14,010 nucleotides of DNA from Candidatus Micrarchaeota archaeon CG_4_10_14_0_2_um_filter_60_11. GTDB taxonomy: Archaea > Micrarchaeota > Micrarchaeia > Norongarragalinales > Norongarragalinaceae. Positions 6,480 to 13,073 of the stretch are shown here, piece by piece. A program made the position numbers and the translations under genes. The notes beneath the pieces were generated by a model that was not told the origin of the DNA, searched no databases, and was given only the letters and a program-made list of their open reading frames with translations. The stretch is taken from positions 1-14,010 of the forward strand of contig PFPF01000030.1 of the NCBI GenBank assembly GCA_002792915.1. The letters are read 5' to 3'. Position 1 is the stretch's first letter. Each line of letters begins with the position of its first letter.

Positions 6480-6482
6480 CGC
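6464..6482. repeat. Perfect 9-base inverted repeat over two converging stop codons
   Basis: GCGCTACAG-G-CTGTAGCGC: two nine-base arms around a single G. The right arm holds the TAG stop of pelA (6477-6479) and the left arm the complement of the TAG of the opposite-strand ORF (6467-6469). It could fold as a hairpin in either transcript and act at the 3' ends, but no T-run follows. Confidence 0.75.
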
Positions 6483-6763
6483 TTCGACTGCTTGGAGGCG
6501 TCGTGCGGATTGATCACCGTCAAATATACGAGGGCGAGGAACGCGAACATGAGCCATTCCGCGGCGGCGGCGTAATAGGCGCCCGCTGCGTACGAGCCCC
6601 ACTTCAACAGTTCTATCGTTTCCGTTTTCCTTGCCTCCAAGACTTGGCGGGCCAGCGGCGCGCGTGTTTCGGGACGCGACGAAAGTTTGGTAACGCGGTA
6701 CCCAACCAACAAGGGTCGACGCCCGCAAAACCACGCGCCTGCGGCCTTTCGCCTCTTTCGCAT
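6467..6763 (-). CDS. Small membrane protein, hypothetical
   Basis: Possible gene for a 98-residue protein with a very basic N-terminal half (MRKRRK, then several Arg/Lys) and, after TIELLKWGS, one long hydrophobic segment (about 56-84, including WLMFAFLALVYLTVI), ending in KQSKRYSL. An AAAGG site stands just before the ATG and an A/T box (TTTTAA) about 20 bases upstream on this strand. It fills the space between pelA and the A/T-rich intergenic region, where no better ORF exists. The N-terminal half could be overread and the true start may lie further in. No family is recognised. Its existence is plausible, not certain. Confidence 0.45.
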   Translation of the reverse strand: MRKRRKAAGAWFCGRRPLLVGYRVTKLSSRPETRAPLARQVLEARKTETIELLKWGSYAAGAYYAAAAEWLMFAFLALVYLTVINPHDASKQSKRYSL

Positions 6764-6907
6764 CCTTTACGCGCTACCCCTTAAAACGGCTTTCGTTTTT
6801 CTTACATTTTGTCCGTTTTTGGGCAATAAGGGTGTGGCTTTATTAATTTTTGTGCGCATTATTGTTAAAACCGGTTAAATTATGAATTTTTTGATTACGG
6901 TGGGGCA
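6764..6907. promoter_or_regulatory. A/T-rich intergenic region with divergent promoters
   Basis: A 144-base region strikingly richer in A and T than the rest of the window, between divergent genes. It has several possible TATA boxes for the rightward gene (TTTATTAA at 6839-6846, GGTTAAATT at 6873-6881), an 8-base palindrome AACCGGTT at 6869-6876, and a GGTGGGG site at 6899-6905 only two bases before the TTG at 6908. On the left it may hold the promoter of the small membrane ORF. The palindrome could be a regulator site. No RNA gene was recognised here. Confidence 0.5.
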
Positions 6908-7585
6908 TTGAAGGGAGTCTCAAGCGCTGTAGTCGAGGTTTTGCGCGATTACAACTATTTGAAGCCCGCGTTGAGGCGCGGCCTCGTGAATTATTCCGCG
7001 CTCGCGCGCGAGGTGAAGCCGAAAGCCGAGGCGAGGCTGGGCAGGAAGGTCACTCTGGAAGCCGTAGTCGCGGCGTTGAGGCGCGCGTCGCCGTTCTTCT
7101 GCCGCGGCCCGCGGTCGGACCTTTATTCCATAGTCAAGGCGTGCGTGCTTCGGCTGCGCAACGACATGGTTTGCGTGCACTACAAGCGAACTCCTGAGCT
7201 GTTCCTGAAGCTGTCGAACCTCGAGAAGCGCGTGAACTGGGAGGAAGCCGAGCGCATGTACGTGATACAGCGCACCGAGGAGATAGGCGTGGTCGCGACG
7301 CGCAAATTTTACAAGGATTTGCTCGCGCTTGGCGGCAAGGGCGGCGAGCTCGTGTTGGAAGCGTCGGAAAAGCTTGCGCTTGTCACCGTGGTTTATCCGC
7401 ACGAGGGCACTAGGACCGTGGGCTTGTCGTGCCTGCTCGCGTCGCAATTCGAGGAGTTGGGCGTGAACATAGTGCTCCAGTTCGACTCGTTCTCGCACCT
7501 GTCCTTCCTGATCGCCGAGGAAGATGCGCCCGCGATATTCGAGAGGCTCAGCAGCCTGGTGCGCGAAGCCGTGGAAAAGGCGTAG
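6908..7585 (+). CDS. ACT-domain-like regulatory protein
   Basis: Cytoplasmic protein of 225 residues. The N-terminal part has the pattern LKPALRRGLVNYSALAREV (18-36) and VTLEAVVAALRRA (48-60), a helical, DNA-binding-like module that occurs in archaeal proteins followed by an ACT-type domain. The C-terminal part (about 156-222) shows the beta-alpha-beta-beta-alpha-beta spacing of an ACT domain: LALVTVVYP, then GLSCLLASQFEELGVNIVLQF, then HLSFLIAEEDAPAIFERL. ACT domains usually bind small ligands, often amino acids, so a ligand-responsive regulator is a fair guess; neither target nor ligand can be read off. The TTG start has a close GGTGGGG site. The gene is convergent with the RFC gene with only three bases between the stops. 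Confidence 0.7.
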   Translation: MKGVSSAVVEVLRDYNYLKPALRRGLVNYSALAREVKPKAEARLGRKVTLEAVVAALRRASPFFCRGPRSDLYSIVKACVLRLRNDMVCVHYKRTPELFLKLSNLEKRVNWEEAERMYVIQRTEEIGVVATRKFYKDLLALGGKGGELVLEASEKLALVTVVYPHEGTRTVGLSCLLASQFEELGVNIVLQFDSFSHLSFLIAEEDAPAIFERLSSLVREAVEKA

Positions 7586-7588
7586 CGC

Positions 7589-8572
7589 CTATTTTTTTCC
7601 CGCCAACATGAGCTGTGCAAGCAGCGCTTCCAGCTGTATCGTCTCGTCCGCGCCCTCGGTGAGGCGGAAGTCGTATTCGCCCACCTTGTCCACGAGCGCG
7701 ACTTTCACCGAATCGGGAATATCCAGCCGGGTGACCTGCTGGTAGATTTGCGAGATTATGTCCTCGCCGCTCATGCCGTAGCGCGTCATCAGGTCTTGCA
7801 GCTCTTTTCGCGCCTTCATGAATTCGCCGCCGAGCGCGTGCCTGAGCATAGAGTCCACTTCTTTCGGCTTGGCGCGCGACGCCACCTTGTAGACTTCCTC
7901 TTCGGTTATTTTGCCGCCCAGCGCCGAGACGGCCTGCAGGCAGTTTATCGCCTTGCGCGCGTCCCCCTCGCTCACGTACAACAGCGCCTTTTCCGCCGAG
8001 TCGTCCAATTCCAGCTTCTCGCATTTCGCCACGTTCCCGACTATCTTGAGTATGTCCTCGTCGCGAAGCATGGAGAAGCGGAATACCGCGCAGCGGCTCT
8101 GGATGGGCTCGATGATTCGGCTGGAGTAATTGCAGCTGAGTATGAAGCGCGTGTTGTTCGAGTACTGCTCCATCGTGCGGCGCAGCGCCTGCTGGGCGTC
8201 CTGCGTCAATGCGTCCGCCTCGTCAAGGAAGACTATCTTGAACGAGACGCCCGCGAAAGGCATTGTGCGCGCGAAGTCCTTGATTGAGGTTACGTTCGCC
8301 TTCACCTGCTGGCTCTTTGCGCGCATCACGTCGATTCCCCGCTCGTCCGACGCGTTCAACTCGAGGAAGCTCTGCCTCATGTCCTCGCCGTACAGCTCGC
8401 GGGCCAGCGCGAGGGCCGCACAAGTTTTCCCTATTCCCGCGCGCCCGGTGAACAAAAGGTGCGGGAGGTTCTTGCTTTTGGCGTAGGACTCGAGGCGTTT
8501 GGTGACTTCTTCGTGCCCCACTATTTCCTTTAGCGTCTTGGGCCTGTACTTTTCAATCCACGGCTCGAACAA
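7589..8572 (-). CDS. rfcS: Replication factor C small subunit (clamp loader)
   Basis: AAA+ ATPase of 327 residues that, with the large subunit, loads the PCNA sliding clamp on primed DNA. Visible in order: EPWIEKYRPKTL (3-14), Walker A GRAGIGKT (43-50), ELNASDERGID (71-81), Walker B with DEAD (117-120), TQDAQQALRRTME, SCNYSSRIIEPIQSRC with the SRC arginine finger (159-161), and the C-terminal collar domain. The TTG at 8572 is preferred to a TTG two codons earlier because it sits at the proper distance from AGGTGGG (complement of 8579-8585) and gives the typical short N-terminus before EPWIEKYRP. The frame stays open far upstream but that is read-through of noncoding sequence. A segment of about ten residues near 87-97 (QQVKANVTSI) looks like an insertion relative to common archaeal RfcS. 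Confidence 0.95.
   Translation of the reverse strand: MFEPWIEKYRPKTLKEIVGHEEVTKRLESYAKSKNLPHLLFTGRAGIGKTCAALALARELYGEDMRQSFLELNASDERGIDVMRAKSQQVKANVTSIKDFARTMPFAGVSFKIVFLDEADALTQDAQQALRRTMEQYSNNTRFILSCNYSSRIIEPIQSRCAVFRFSMLRDEDILKIVGNVAKCEKLELDDSAEKALLYVSEGDARKAINCLQAVSALGGKITEEEVYKVASRAKPKEVDSMLRHALGGEFMKARKELQDLMTRYGMSGEDIISQIYQQVTRLDIPDSVKVALVDKVGEYDFRLTEGADETIQLEALLAQLMLAGKK
7591..7598 (+). terminator. Possible T-run terminator of the ACT-like gene
   Basis: A run of seven T (7592-7598) begins six bases after the stop of the rightward gene, inside the last codons of the convergent RFC gene. Archaeal terminators are often simple T-runs, so it could end rightward transcription. Confidence 0.35.
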
Positions 8573-8578
8573 AATCAA

Positions 8579-8585
8579 CCCACCT
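8579..8585 (-). promoter_or_regulatory. Ribosome binding site deciding the RFC start
   Basis: AGGTGGG on the minus strand, six bases from the TTG at 8572. The thirteen bases TTAGGTGGGTTGA here (complement of 8575-8587) recur exactly at 4806-4818 before the ATG at 4820, with nearly the same distance to the start codon. Confidence 0.6.
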
Positions 8586-8605
8586 AACCAGAATACGCGC
8601 GCACG

Positions 8606-8615
8606 CTTTATAATT
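8606..8615. promoter_or_regulatory. Shared TATA box of the divergent rfcS and UMP kinase genes
   Basis: CTTTATAATT contains the palindrome TTATAA (8608-8613), the only A/T box in the short gap. Its centre is about 26 bases before the ATG of the UMP kinase gene (leaderless), and about 38 bases from the RFC start on the other strand, which would leave a short leader containing the AGGTGGG site. Confidence 0.6.
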
Positions 8616-8635
8616 CGTCGCGTGTAACCGTCATT

Positions 8636-9289
8636 ATGGTCGTAATCTCGCTCGGCGGCTCGCTGCTGTACGACGATAAGGGCGCGGTCAACCGCGGGTA
8701 CCTCAAACGAATCGCGCCCCTTTTGAAAGGCAGCGCAATTGTGGTCGGCGGGGGTTCGCTCGCCCGGCGTTACGCCGAACGGGCGCGCGCCAAGACTCAC
8801 AGCGAGTTCTGGGCGGACCGCGCGGCAATCAAGGCGACGCGCGAGAACGCGCGCCTCGTCGCGCGCGCCTGCGGGGGCAAATACTGCAAGGCCTTCGACG
8901 CGGCGCTCGCGGTTTGGAGGCGCGGCGGCACGCCCGTGATGGGCGGGATGATTGAAGGCTTGACAACGGACGCGGACGCCGTGCTTCTCGCGGAATGCCT
9001 CGGAGAAAAAAGGCTGGTGAACGCGAGCAAGGTCGCTGGAATCTACGACCGCGACCCCTCGAAAAAAGGCGCGAAAATGTTCAAGAAAATGACGCATGCG
9101 CAACTGGCCGCGTTTGCCGCAAGGTTCGATGAACGCAAGGCGCGCACGAATTTCCCATTCGACCTGGTCGCCTGCAAGCTGGCGGCGCGCTCGAAAATCC
9201 GGGTCGACTTCGTGGACGGGCGAAACCCGTCCCGCCTGCGTTCGGTGCTCGCGGGGCGCGCTGCCGGCGGCACCGTGGTCGAATATTAA
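8636..9289 (+). CDS. pyrH: UMP kinase, archaeal type (amino-acid kinase fold)
   Basis: Cytoplasmic enzyme of 217 residues that would phosphorylate UMP to UDP in pyrimidine nucleotide synthesis. Motifs of the archaeal PyrH family are in order: SLGGSL (5-10, ATP phosphate binding), VVGGGSLARRYAE (36-48), a region aligned with the UMP-binding loop (GGTPVMGGMIEGLTTDADAVLLAE, about 97-120), NASKVAGIYDRDPSKK (129-144), and the C-terminal FVDGRNP and GTVVEY. The length is slightly short for the family. The ATG follows a TATA box by 26 bases with no ribosome site, so the message is probably leaderless. Another member of the amino-acid kinase fold is less likely because of the TTDADA motif and the GTV(I)E end. 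Confidence 0.88.
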   Translation: MVVISLGGSLLYDDKGAVNRGYLKRIAPLLKGSAIVVGGGSLARRYAERARAKTHSEFWADRAAIKATRENARLVARACGGKYCKAFDAALAVWRRGGTPVMGGMIEGLTTDADAVLLAECLGEKRLVNASKVAGIYDRDPSKKGAKMFKKMTHAQLAAFAARFDERKARTNFPFDLVACKLAARSKIRVDFVDGRNPSRLRSVLAGRAAGGTVVEY

Positions 9290-9291
9290 GC
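9283..9291 (+). promoter_or_regulatory. TATA-like box before the small membrane peptide gene
   Basis: ATATTAAGC overlaps the stop codon of the UMP kinase gene, centred about 25 bases before the ATG at 9312. The spacing fits a leaderless transcript. Confidence 0.35.
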
Positions 9292-9311
9292 GGTTTCGCC
9301 CGAATCTTGTC

Positions 9312-9458
9312 ATGTTTGCCCTTCCCGACTCGGGTTACACGCTCTGCCTATTGGCATGCCTGGCGTTCGCGGTTTGGGATTTGCTCCCGTTGGGCAACGT
9401 GCTGCTAATGCTGTTGGTAGCCGCGCCCCTGTTAAACTGGTTCGGCGTATTCAGCTAG
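9312..9458 (+). CDS. Small hydrophobic membrane peptide
   Basis: Open frame for a 48-residue protein starting MFALPDSGY, nearly all hydrophobic, with two likely membrane helices (about 10-24 and 27-45) split by DLLPLGN. It lies in the same direction as the UMP kinase gene, 22 bases after it, has a TATA-like box at leaderless distance, and converges on the CPA1 antiporter with five bases between the stops. No family is recognised. The intact frame, hydrophobic composition and gene spacing favour a real gene, but a chance ORF of this size cannot be excluded. Confidence 0.5.
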   Translation: MFALPDSGYTLCLLACLAFAVWDLLPLGNVLLMLLVAAPLLNWFGVFS

Positions 9459-9463
9459 GCGTA

Positions 9464-10702
9464 CTAGCGCACGATGCGGGGCTTTTGCGGCGCCTTTGCC
9501 TGCGGCTGTTGCGCCTGTTTCGCGGGCTGTTCGAACACGAACGTGGCTATTGCGGCTATTATGTTGGTCGCGAGTATCGCCAGGAACGCGGTTTCGACCA
9601 AACCGGGTATGGATTTCCCTTGGCTTGCGGGCAGGAACGCCAGCACCGCCGCGGCAAGCCCGCGCGGGGCGAACCACATGAGGTACCGCGACTGGTCCTT
9701 GAGCGCGGCGTTCACGCGCGTTAGCGCGTAGACCGCGATTGCGCGGCCCGCGTAAAGCGCGACGAGCACCGCAGCCGTAACGAGGATTGCCAGTTCGTTG
9801 AAGGTCTTGAAGTCGAAGAGCAGCCCCAGGTAGACGAAGAAGAAAGTGTTCACGAAGAACACGACCGCGGTTTGGACGTCCTTCATGGGGGTAGCTATCG
9901 CGTAGTCGCCCTGCCACTTGAAGGCCTCGGCGAGGCGTTGCCCGTTGCCGAGCGCCAGGCCGAAGACCAGCACCGCGATGGCGCCGTTGCCTCCCGCGGC
10001 TTCGGCGAACGCGTAGAGTATGAACGCGAGCGCGAGCGTGACCACGTAAGCCAGCGGCTTGTTCTTCTGGAACGTGCGCAGGACCTTCATCCAGAACACG
10101 CCGGCTATCACGCCTATGACTATGGCCGTGGTGAACGCGCTTGCCAGGTTCTTGCCCGCCTGCGCCAAATCCGGCGACCCGCTGCTGCCCATGACGCCCA
10201 GCACGATGAACGCGAACACGATGCAGAACACGTCGTTGATTACGGACTCGAGGCTCACCAGCGTGCGCGCCGCCGCGCTGGCGGAGAGCTTGGATATTAT
10301 CGGGAGCACGACGTTCGAGCTGTAGCCGCCGAGTATCACGCCCGTGAACAGCGCGTACAGGAGCTGCCACCCGAAAACGTAATGCAGCGCCGCGGTTGCC
10401 GCCAAGGCCGAAAGGGCGAACGAGGCGACGGCGAACCCGCCCGCCTCGGGCAGGCGCGTTATGACTTCAGTCAGGCTGAGCTTGAAACCCGCCTCGAGGA
10501 GCACGACTATCAGCGCGAGGGTGCCGACGAAGGTGGCCCACTCTACGAACGGGACCACGTTGATGGTTCCCGTGAGCGGCCCGAGCACCAGGCCCAGGAA
10601 GAGGAGTATGAGCGTGTCCGGCACTTTCGTCTTGCTGAACAGCACCGAGCCGAGGAAGCCCACCAGAATTATGATGCCCAGCAAGAGGAATTCTTGAATC
10701 AT
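9464..10702 (-). CDS. CPA1-type Na+(K+)/H+ antiporter (ND motif)
   Basis: Membrane protein of 412 residues with about twelve hydrophobic helices and a hydrophilic tail rich in Gln, Ala, Lys and Pro. It belongs to the cation/proton antiporter superfamily (PF00999): GLVLGPLTG (37-45), LLEAGFKLSL (68-77), an unwound-helix region around GGYSSNVVLP (125-134), ESVIND (152-157) with the Asn-Asp pair of the electroneutral CPA1/NhaP branch, and APRGLAAAV near the C-terminus. It exchanges Na+ or K+ for H+ across the cytoplasmic membrane; the exact ion is not readable. It has its own TATA-like box overlapping the stop of the upstream CPA2 gene, so it can be transcribed alone or with it. Confidence 0.88.
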   Translation of the reverse strand: MIQEFLLLGIIILVGFLGSVLFSKTKVPDTLILLFLGLVLGPLTGTINVVPFVEWATFVGTLALIVVLLEAGFKLSLTEVITRLPEAGGFAVASFALSALAATAALHYVFGWQLLYALFTGVILGGYSSNVVLPIISKLSASAAARTLVSLESVINDVFCIVFAFIVLGVMGSSGSPDLAQAGKNLASAFTTAIVIGVIAGVFWMKVLRTFQKNKPLAYVVTLALAFILYAFAEAAGGNGAIAVLVFGLALGNGQRLAEAFKWQGDYAIATPMKDVQTAVVFFVNTFFFVYLGLLFDFKTFNELAILVTAAVLVALYAGRAIAVYALTRVNAALKDQSRYLMWFAPRGLAAAVLAFLPASQGKSIPGLVETAFLAILATNIIAAIATFVFEQPAKQAQQPQAKAPQKPRIVR

Positions 10703-10720
10703 GAATTCTTTTCCACCCCC

Positions 10721-10733
10721 CTATTTTAAACCG
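10721..10733 (-). promoter_or_regulatory. TATA box for the CPA1 antiporter gene
   Basis: On the minus strand GGTTTAAAATAG, overlapping the stop of the CPA2 gene and centred about 25 bases before the ATG at 10702. A start near the ATG would make the transcript leaderless; a GGGGGTGG in between would then be upstream of the RNA. Confidence 0.5.
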
Positions 10734-12081
10734 TTTTGCGTGCCTCGCCGCGCGCCAAAACCCGCTGCAGCAGCGGCGGCGTCAACAGCGTGGTCAGGAA
10801 AGCCATGGACGCTATCGCGGTGTATTCCGCCTGGCCGAGCACGCCCGCGGTCAGCCCGTAAAGGCCTATGATCAGCGCGATTTCGCCGCGGGGCGTCATG
10901 CCTACGCCGACCGCCAGCGCGTCCCTGCCCTTCAGCCCCGTGAGCACGCCGCCCAGCCAGCAGGGCAGGAGTTTCGTGGCGACCGCGAGCAGGGTTATCG
11001 CGGCGATTGCCGCAGCGCCCGCCCAAAGCGAGCCCAAGTCCACGAGCATGCCGAGCGTGATGAAGAACACCGGGACGAACAGCGCCTCGAGCGGGTAAAA
11101 CAGCGCGAAGAGCCGCGAGGTGAGCCGAGAATAGTTGAGCGTGATGCCCGCGACGAAAGCGCCCACGATTGCGGAGAGCCCGATGAACTCCGCTACGTAA
11201 GCGTAGGCGAGGACGTACGCCAGGATGCCGAGGAAAACGCTTTTCGGCATTTCGTCGCCCTCCTTGAGCGAGGGGTCGAAATACCTGCGCACCACGTACT
11301 CGCCGAGCTTTATGCCGCCCGCCACGAATATCGCCGCGGTCGCGAGCACGTAGGCGAACGGCGCGAGCGCGGCCGCGTCGAGCGCCGACGGGAAGTTTTT
11401 CACGAGCGACAGCACGAGCAGCCCCAGGATGTCGTCGATTACCGCCGCGCCGAGAATCACTTTGGCGAATTCCCTCTCCAGCACCCCGAATTCCTGCAGC
11501 ACGGCAACGGTCACGCCTACGCTGGTGGCGGTCAGCGCCGCGCCCAGGAAGAGGGCGTAAGCGAAGGAGCCGCCGGCCCAGGTCGCGTAAAGGTAGCCCG
11601 CGGCGAACGGGACGACTATTCCGAGCAGCGCGACGGCGAAGTTGCGGCCGTTGAAAATCTGCTTGACTTCCGAGTGCAGGCCTATCTTGAACAGGAGGAT
11701 TATCGCGCCCAGCTGCGCGAACACCTGCACCACGCCCTCGGTAGCAATCAGGTGCGGGACCTCGGTTGGAAGGAACGGCAGCAAAGCCGCGAGGAGAGGG
11801 TAGGCGAGCTCGAGCGCGCTGGGGCTCATCGCGATGCCCGCGAGCAACAGCACCATCACGGTGGGCTGGCGCAGGTAGACCACGAGCAGTTCCGCGAGGA
11901 CCGCGAGCAGCAGCAGGAACGAGAGCTCGAACCAGATGTGCTTTTCCTCTGCAACGGGCGTGAAAAGGCTGGCGCGCAGCACGGAGAAGAACAGGAGCGC
12001 GCCGAGCACCAGGAGCAGGACGCCGGCGTAGCGCGACGCCGCGCCCTTCAGCTTCCGTTTCACGCCTTCCAATTTTCCCAT
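10726..12081 (-). CDS. CPA2-type cation/proton antiporter (DD motif)
   Basis: Membrane protein of 451 residues of the PF00999 superfamily, KefB/NapA-like branch. After a basic N-terminus and an extra hydrophobic segment (19-36) come the core helices: GIAMSPSALE, LGAIILLFKIGLHSEVKQI (124-142), ALTATSVGVTVAVLQEFG (182-199), AVIDDILGLL (213-222) with the D216-D217 pair of electrogenic CPA2 members, GAFVAGITL, and GMTPRGEIALIIG near the C-terminus. No KTN/RCK or TrkA nucleotide-binding domain follows, so it is not a full Kef K+ efflux protein. The ATG directly abuts the TGA of the exchanger gene (TGAATG), so the two are probably co-translated. Ion specificity (Na+ or K+) is open. Confidence 0.88.
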   Translation of the reverse strand: MGKLEGVKRKLKGAASRYAGVLLLVLGALLFFSVLRASLFTPVAEEKHIWFELSFLLLLAVLAELLVVYLRQPTVMVLLLAGIAMSPSALELAYPLLAALLPFLPTEVPHLIATEGVVQVFAQLGAIILLFKIGLHSEVKQIFNGRNFAVALLGIVVPFAAGYLYATWAGGSFAYALFLGAALTATSVGVTVAVLQEFGVLEREFAKVILGAAVIDDILGLLVLSLVKNFPSALDAAALAPFAYVLATAAIFVAGGIKLGEYVVRRYFDPSLKEGDEMPKSVFLGILAYVLAYAYVAEFIGLSAIVGAFVAGITLNYSRLTSRLFALFYPLEALFVPVFFITLGMLVDLGSLWAGAAAIAAITLLAVATKLLPCWLGGVLTGLKGRDALAVGVGMTPRGEIALIIGLYGLTAGVLGQAEYTAIASMAFLTTLLTPPLLQRVLARGEARKTV

Positions 12082-13017
12082 TCAACCGCCGTTTGCCTGC
12101 ATCGCGAACATGACGAAAACGTATATTATATACAAGCCCAGCATGGCCGCGCCCTCCATTTTTTCCAATTTGCCGCTGCGCACGAACACGAACAGTATTA
12201 CGTTGGCGAGCACCGAGAACGCCGCCAGGTCCATGAAAGTCAGGAAGTCCGCGCGCAGGGGGCGGATGATTGCCGCCGCGCCGAGCACGAGCGTTAAGTT
12301 TACAACGCAGCTGCCCACGAGGTTGCCGATCGCCAGCCCCGTGTTGCGCCTGCGTATCGCCGCGAGGCTCACGCTGATTTCGGGCAGCGTGGTGCCCAGC
12401 GCGAGTACTACCCCGCCCACGAACGCGGCGGAAACCCCCAGCGCCTTCGAAAGGTCCAGCGCCGAGTTCACGGCGTAATTCGAGCTGTAAACCACCGCGG
12501 CAACGCTCGCGCAGAAGAACGCGAACGCGACGACTGCCTGCATGTTGGACGGCCGCGACTGGCCGATTGCCAGGTTGCCTTCCTCCTTGCGCCACATCAT
12601 CATGGCGTACAGGACGAACACGGCAAGCAGCACGAAGCCCAAAAAGTTTCCCATCTCCAAAAACATGAGGAAGGGCAACAGCGACGCAACGAGCAGGGAT
12701 TTCGTCAAGTCCGAATACTCGCCTTTCTTCAGGTAAATTCCCGCGGTCAGCGCCACTAATCCGGTTCCCAAACAAACGTCGCTAATGTTCGCGCCGAGGA
12801 CGTTGCCTATGCCCAGGCTTACCGTTCCCTTGAGCGCGGACTGGATTGAAACCATGAGTTCGGGCAGGCTCGTCGCGACGGAAATTAGCAGGAAGCCGAT
12901 TGCCGCGTCGCTCACGCGGAAAAAGCGCGCCAGCTTGACCGCCTGCGTGATGACCCACTGCGACGAGAGCACCAGGGCCGCCAGCGAGACGGAGAGCACG
13001 AGCAGCGAGTCAAGCAT
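12082..13017 (-). CDS. Ca2+/Na+ antiporter of the CaCA superfamily (NCX_Mj/YrbG-like)
   Basis: Membrane protein of 311 residues with ten hydrophobic helices and the two inverted alpha repeats of the family. Repeat 1 has GFLLISVATSLPE (41-53) and GNVLGANISD (71-80); repeat 2 has GGVVLALGTTLPE (201-213) and GNLVGSCVVN (231-240). The glutamates E53 and E213 match the central ion-binding residues of the Methanocaldococcus NCX_Mj, whose numbering it follows closely. Variations are seen: repeat 1 has Ala where Ser is usual and Asp where NCX_Mj has Asn, repeat 2 has Asn where NCX_Mj has Asp, and Thr replaces Ser210. It normally expels Ca2+ against Na+. It heads the three-antiporter block and its ATG is about 29 bases from a palindromic TATA box. 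Confidence 0.9.
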   Translation of the reverse strand: MLDSLLVLSVSLAALVLSSQWVITQAVKLARFFRVSDAAIGFLLISVATSLPELMVSIQSALKGTVSLGIGNVLGANISDVCLGTGLVALTAGIYLKKGEYSDLTKSLLVASLLPFLMFLEMGNFLGFVLLAVFVLYAMMMWRKEEGNLAIGQSRPSNMQAVVAFAFFCASVAAVVYSSNYAVNSALDLSKALGVSAAFVGGVVLALGTTLPEISVSLAAIRRRNTGLAIGNLVGSCVVNLTLVLGAAAIIRPLRADFLTFMDLAAFSVLANVILFVFVRSGKLEKMEGAAMLGLYIIYVFVMFAMQANGG

Positions 13018-13040
13018 GTTGCGTTTCTTTACGGGCGCAC

Positions 13041-13052
13041 CAATTTAAATTG
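13041..13052. promoter_or_regulatory. Palindromic TATA box shared by divergent genes
   Basis: CAATTTAAATTG is a perfect 12-base palindrome almost exactly midway between the divergent start codons at 13017 (-) and 13074 (+). Its centre lies about 29 and 28 bases from them, as expected for one symmetrical TATA element serving two leaderless transcripts. Confidence 0.7.
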
Positions 13053-13073
13053 TGCCTTCGCGTAAGCAAACGC

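Noticed and set aside
6764..6907. Possible small RNA or tRNA in the A/T-rich gap
   Set aside because: No cloverleaf arms, no conserved T-loop sequence and no convincing stem structure were found; promoters explain the composition.
8761..8786. Inverted repeat around CGCCCGGCGT / ACGCCGAACGGGCG
   Set aside because: Imperfect arms inside the pyrH coding region, easily explained by GC-rich codons for Ala and Arg.
8573..9313. N-terminal extension of the RFC gene over the UMP kinase gene
   Set aside because: The frame is open by chance opposite pyrH. The ribosome site, TATA box and the family N-terminus all place the RFC start at 8572.
10688..10708. GAATTC repeated on both sides of the CPA1 start codon
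   Set aside because: The arms are only six bases, mostly within the first codons (Glu-Phe), and the nine bases between are not symmetrical. It is probably coincidence.
9872..10729. 285-codon + strand frame opposite the CPA1 gene
   Set aside because: Antisense shadow: rich in Arg, Glu and His, with no recognisable domain, opposite a clear membrane protein.
10721..12775. 684-codon open frame on the minus strand
   Set aside because: It runs across two recognised antiporter genes in another frame and its product is an Arg/Gly-rich low-complexity translation, typical of GC-rich shadow frames.
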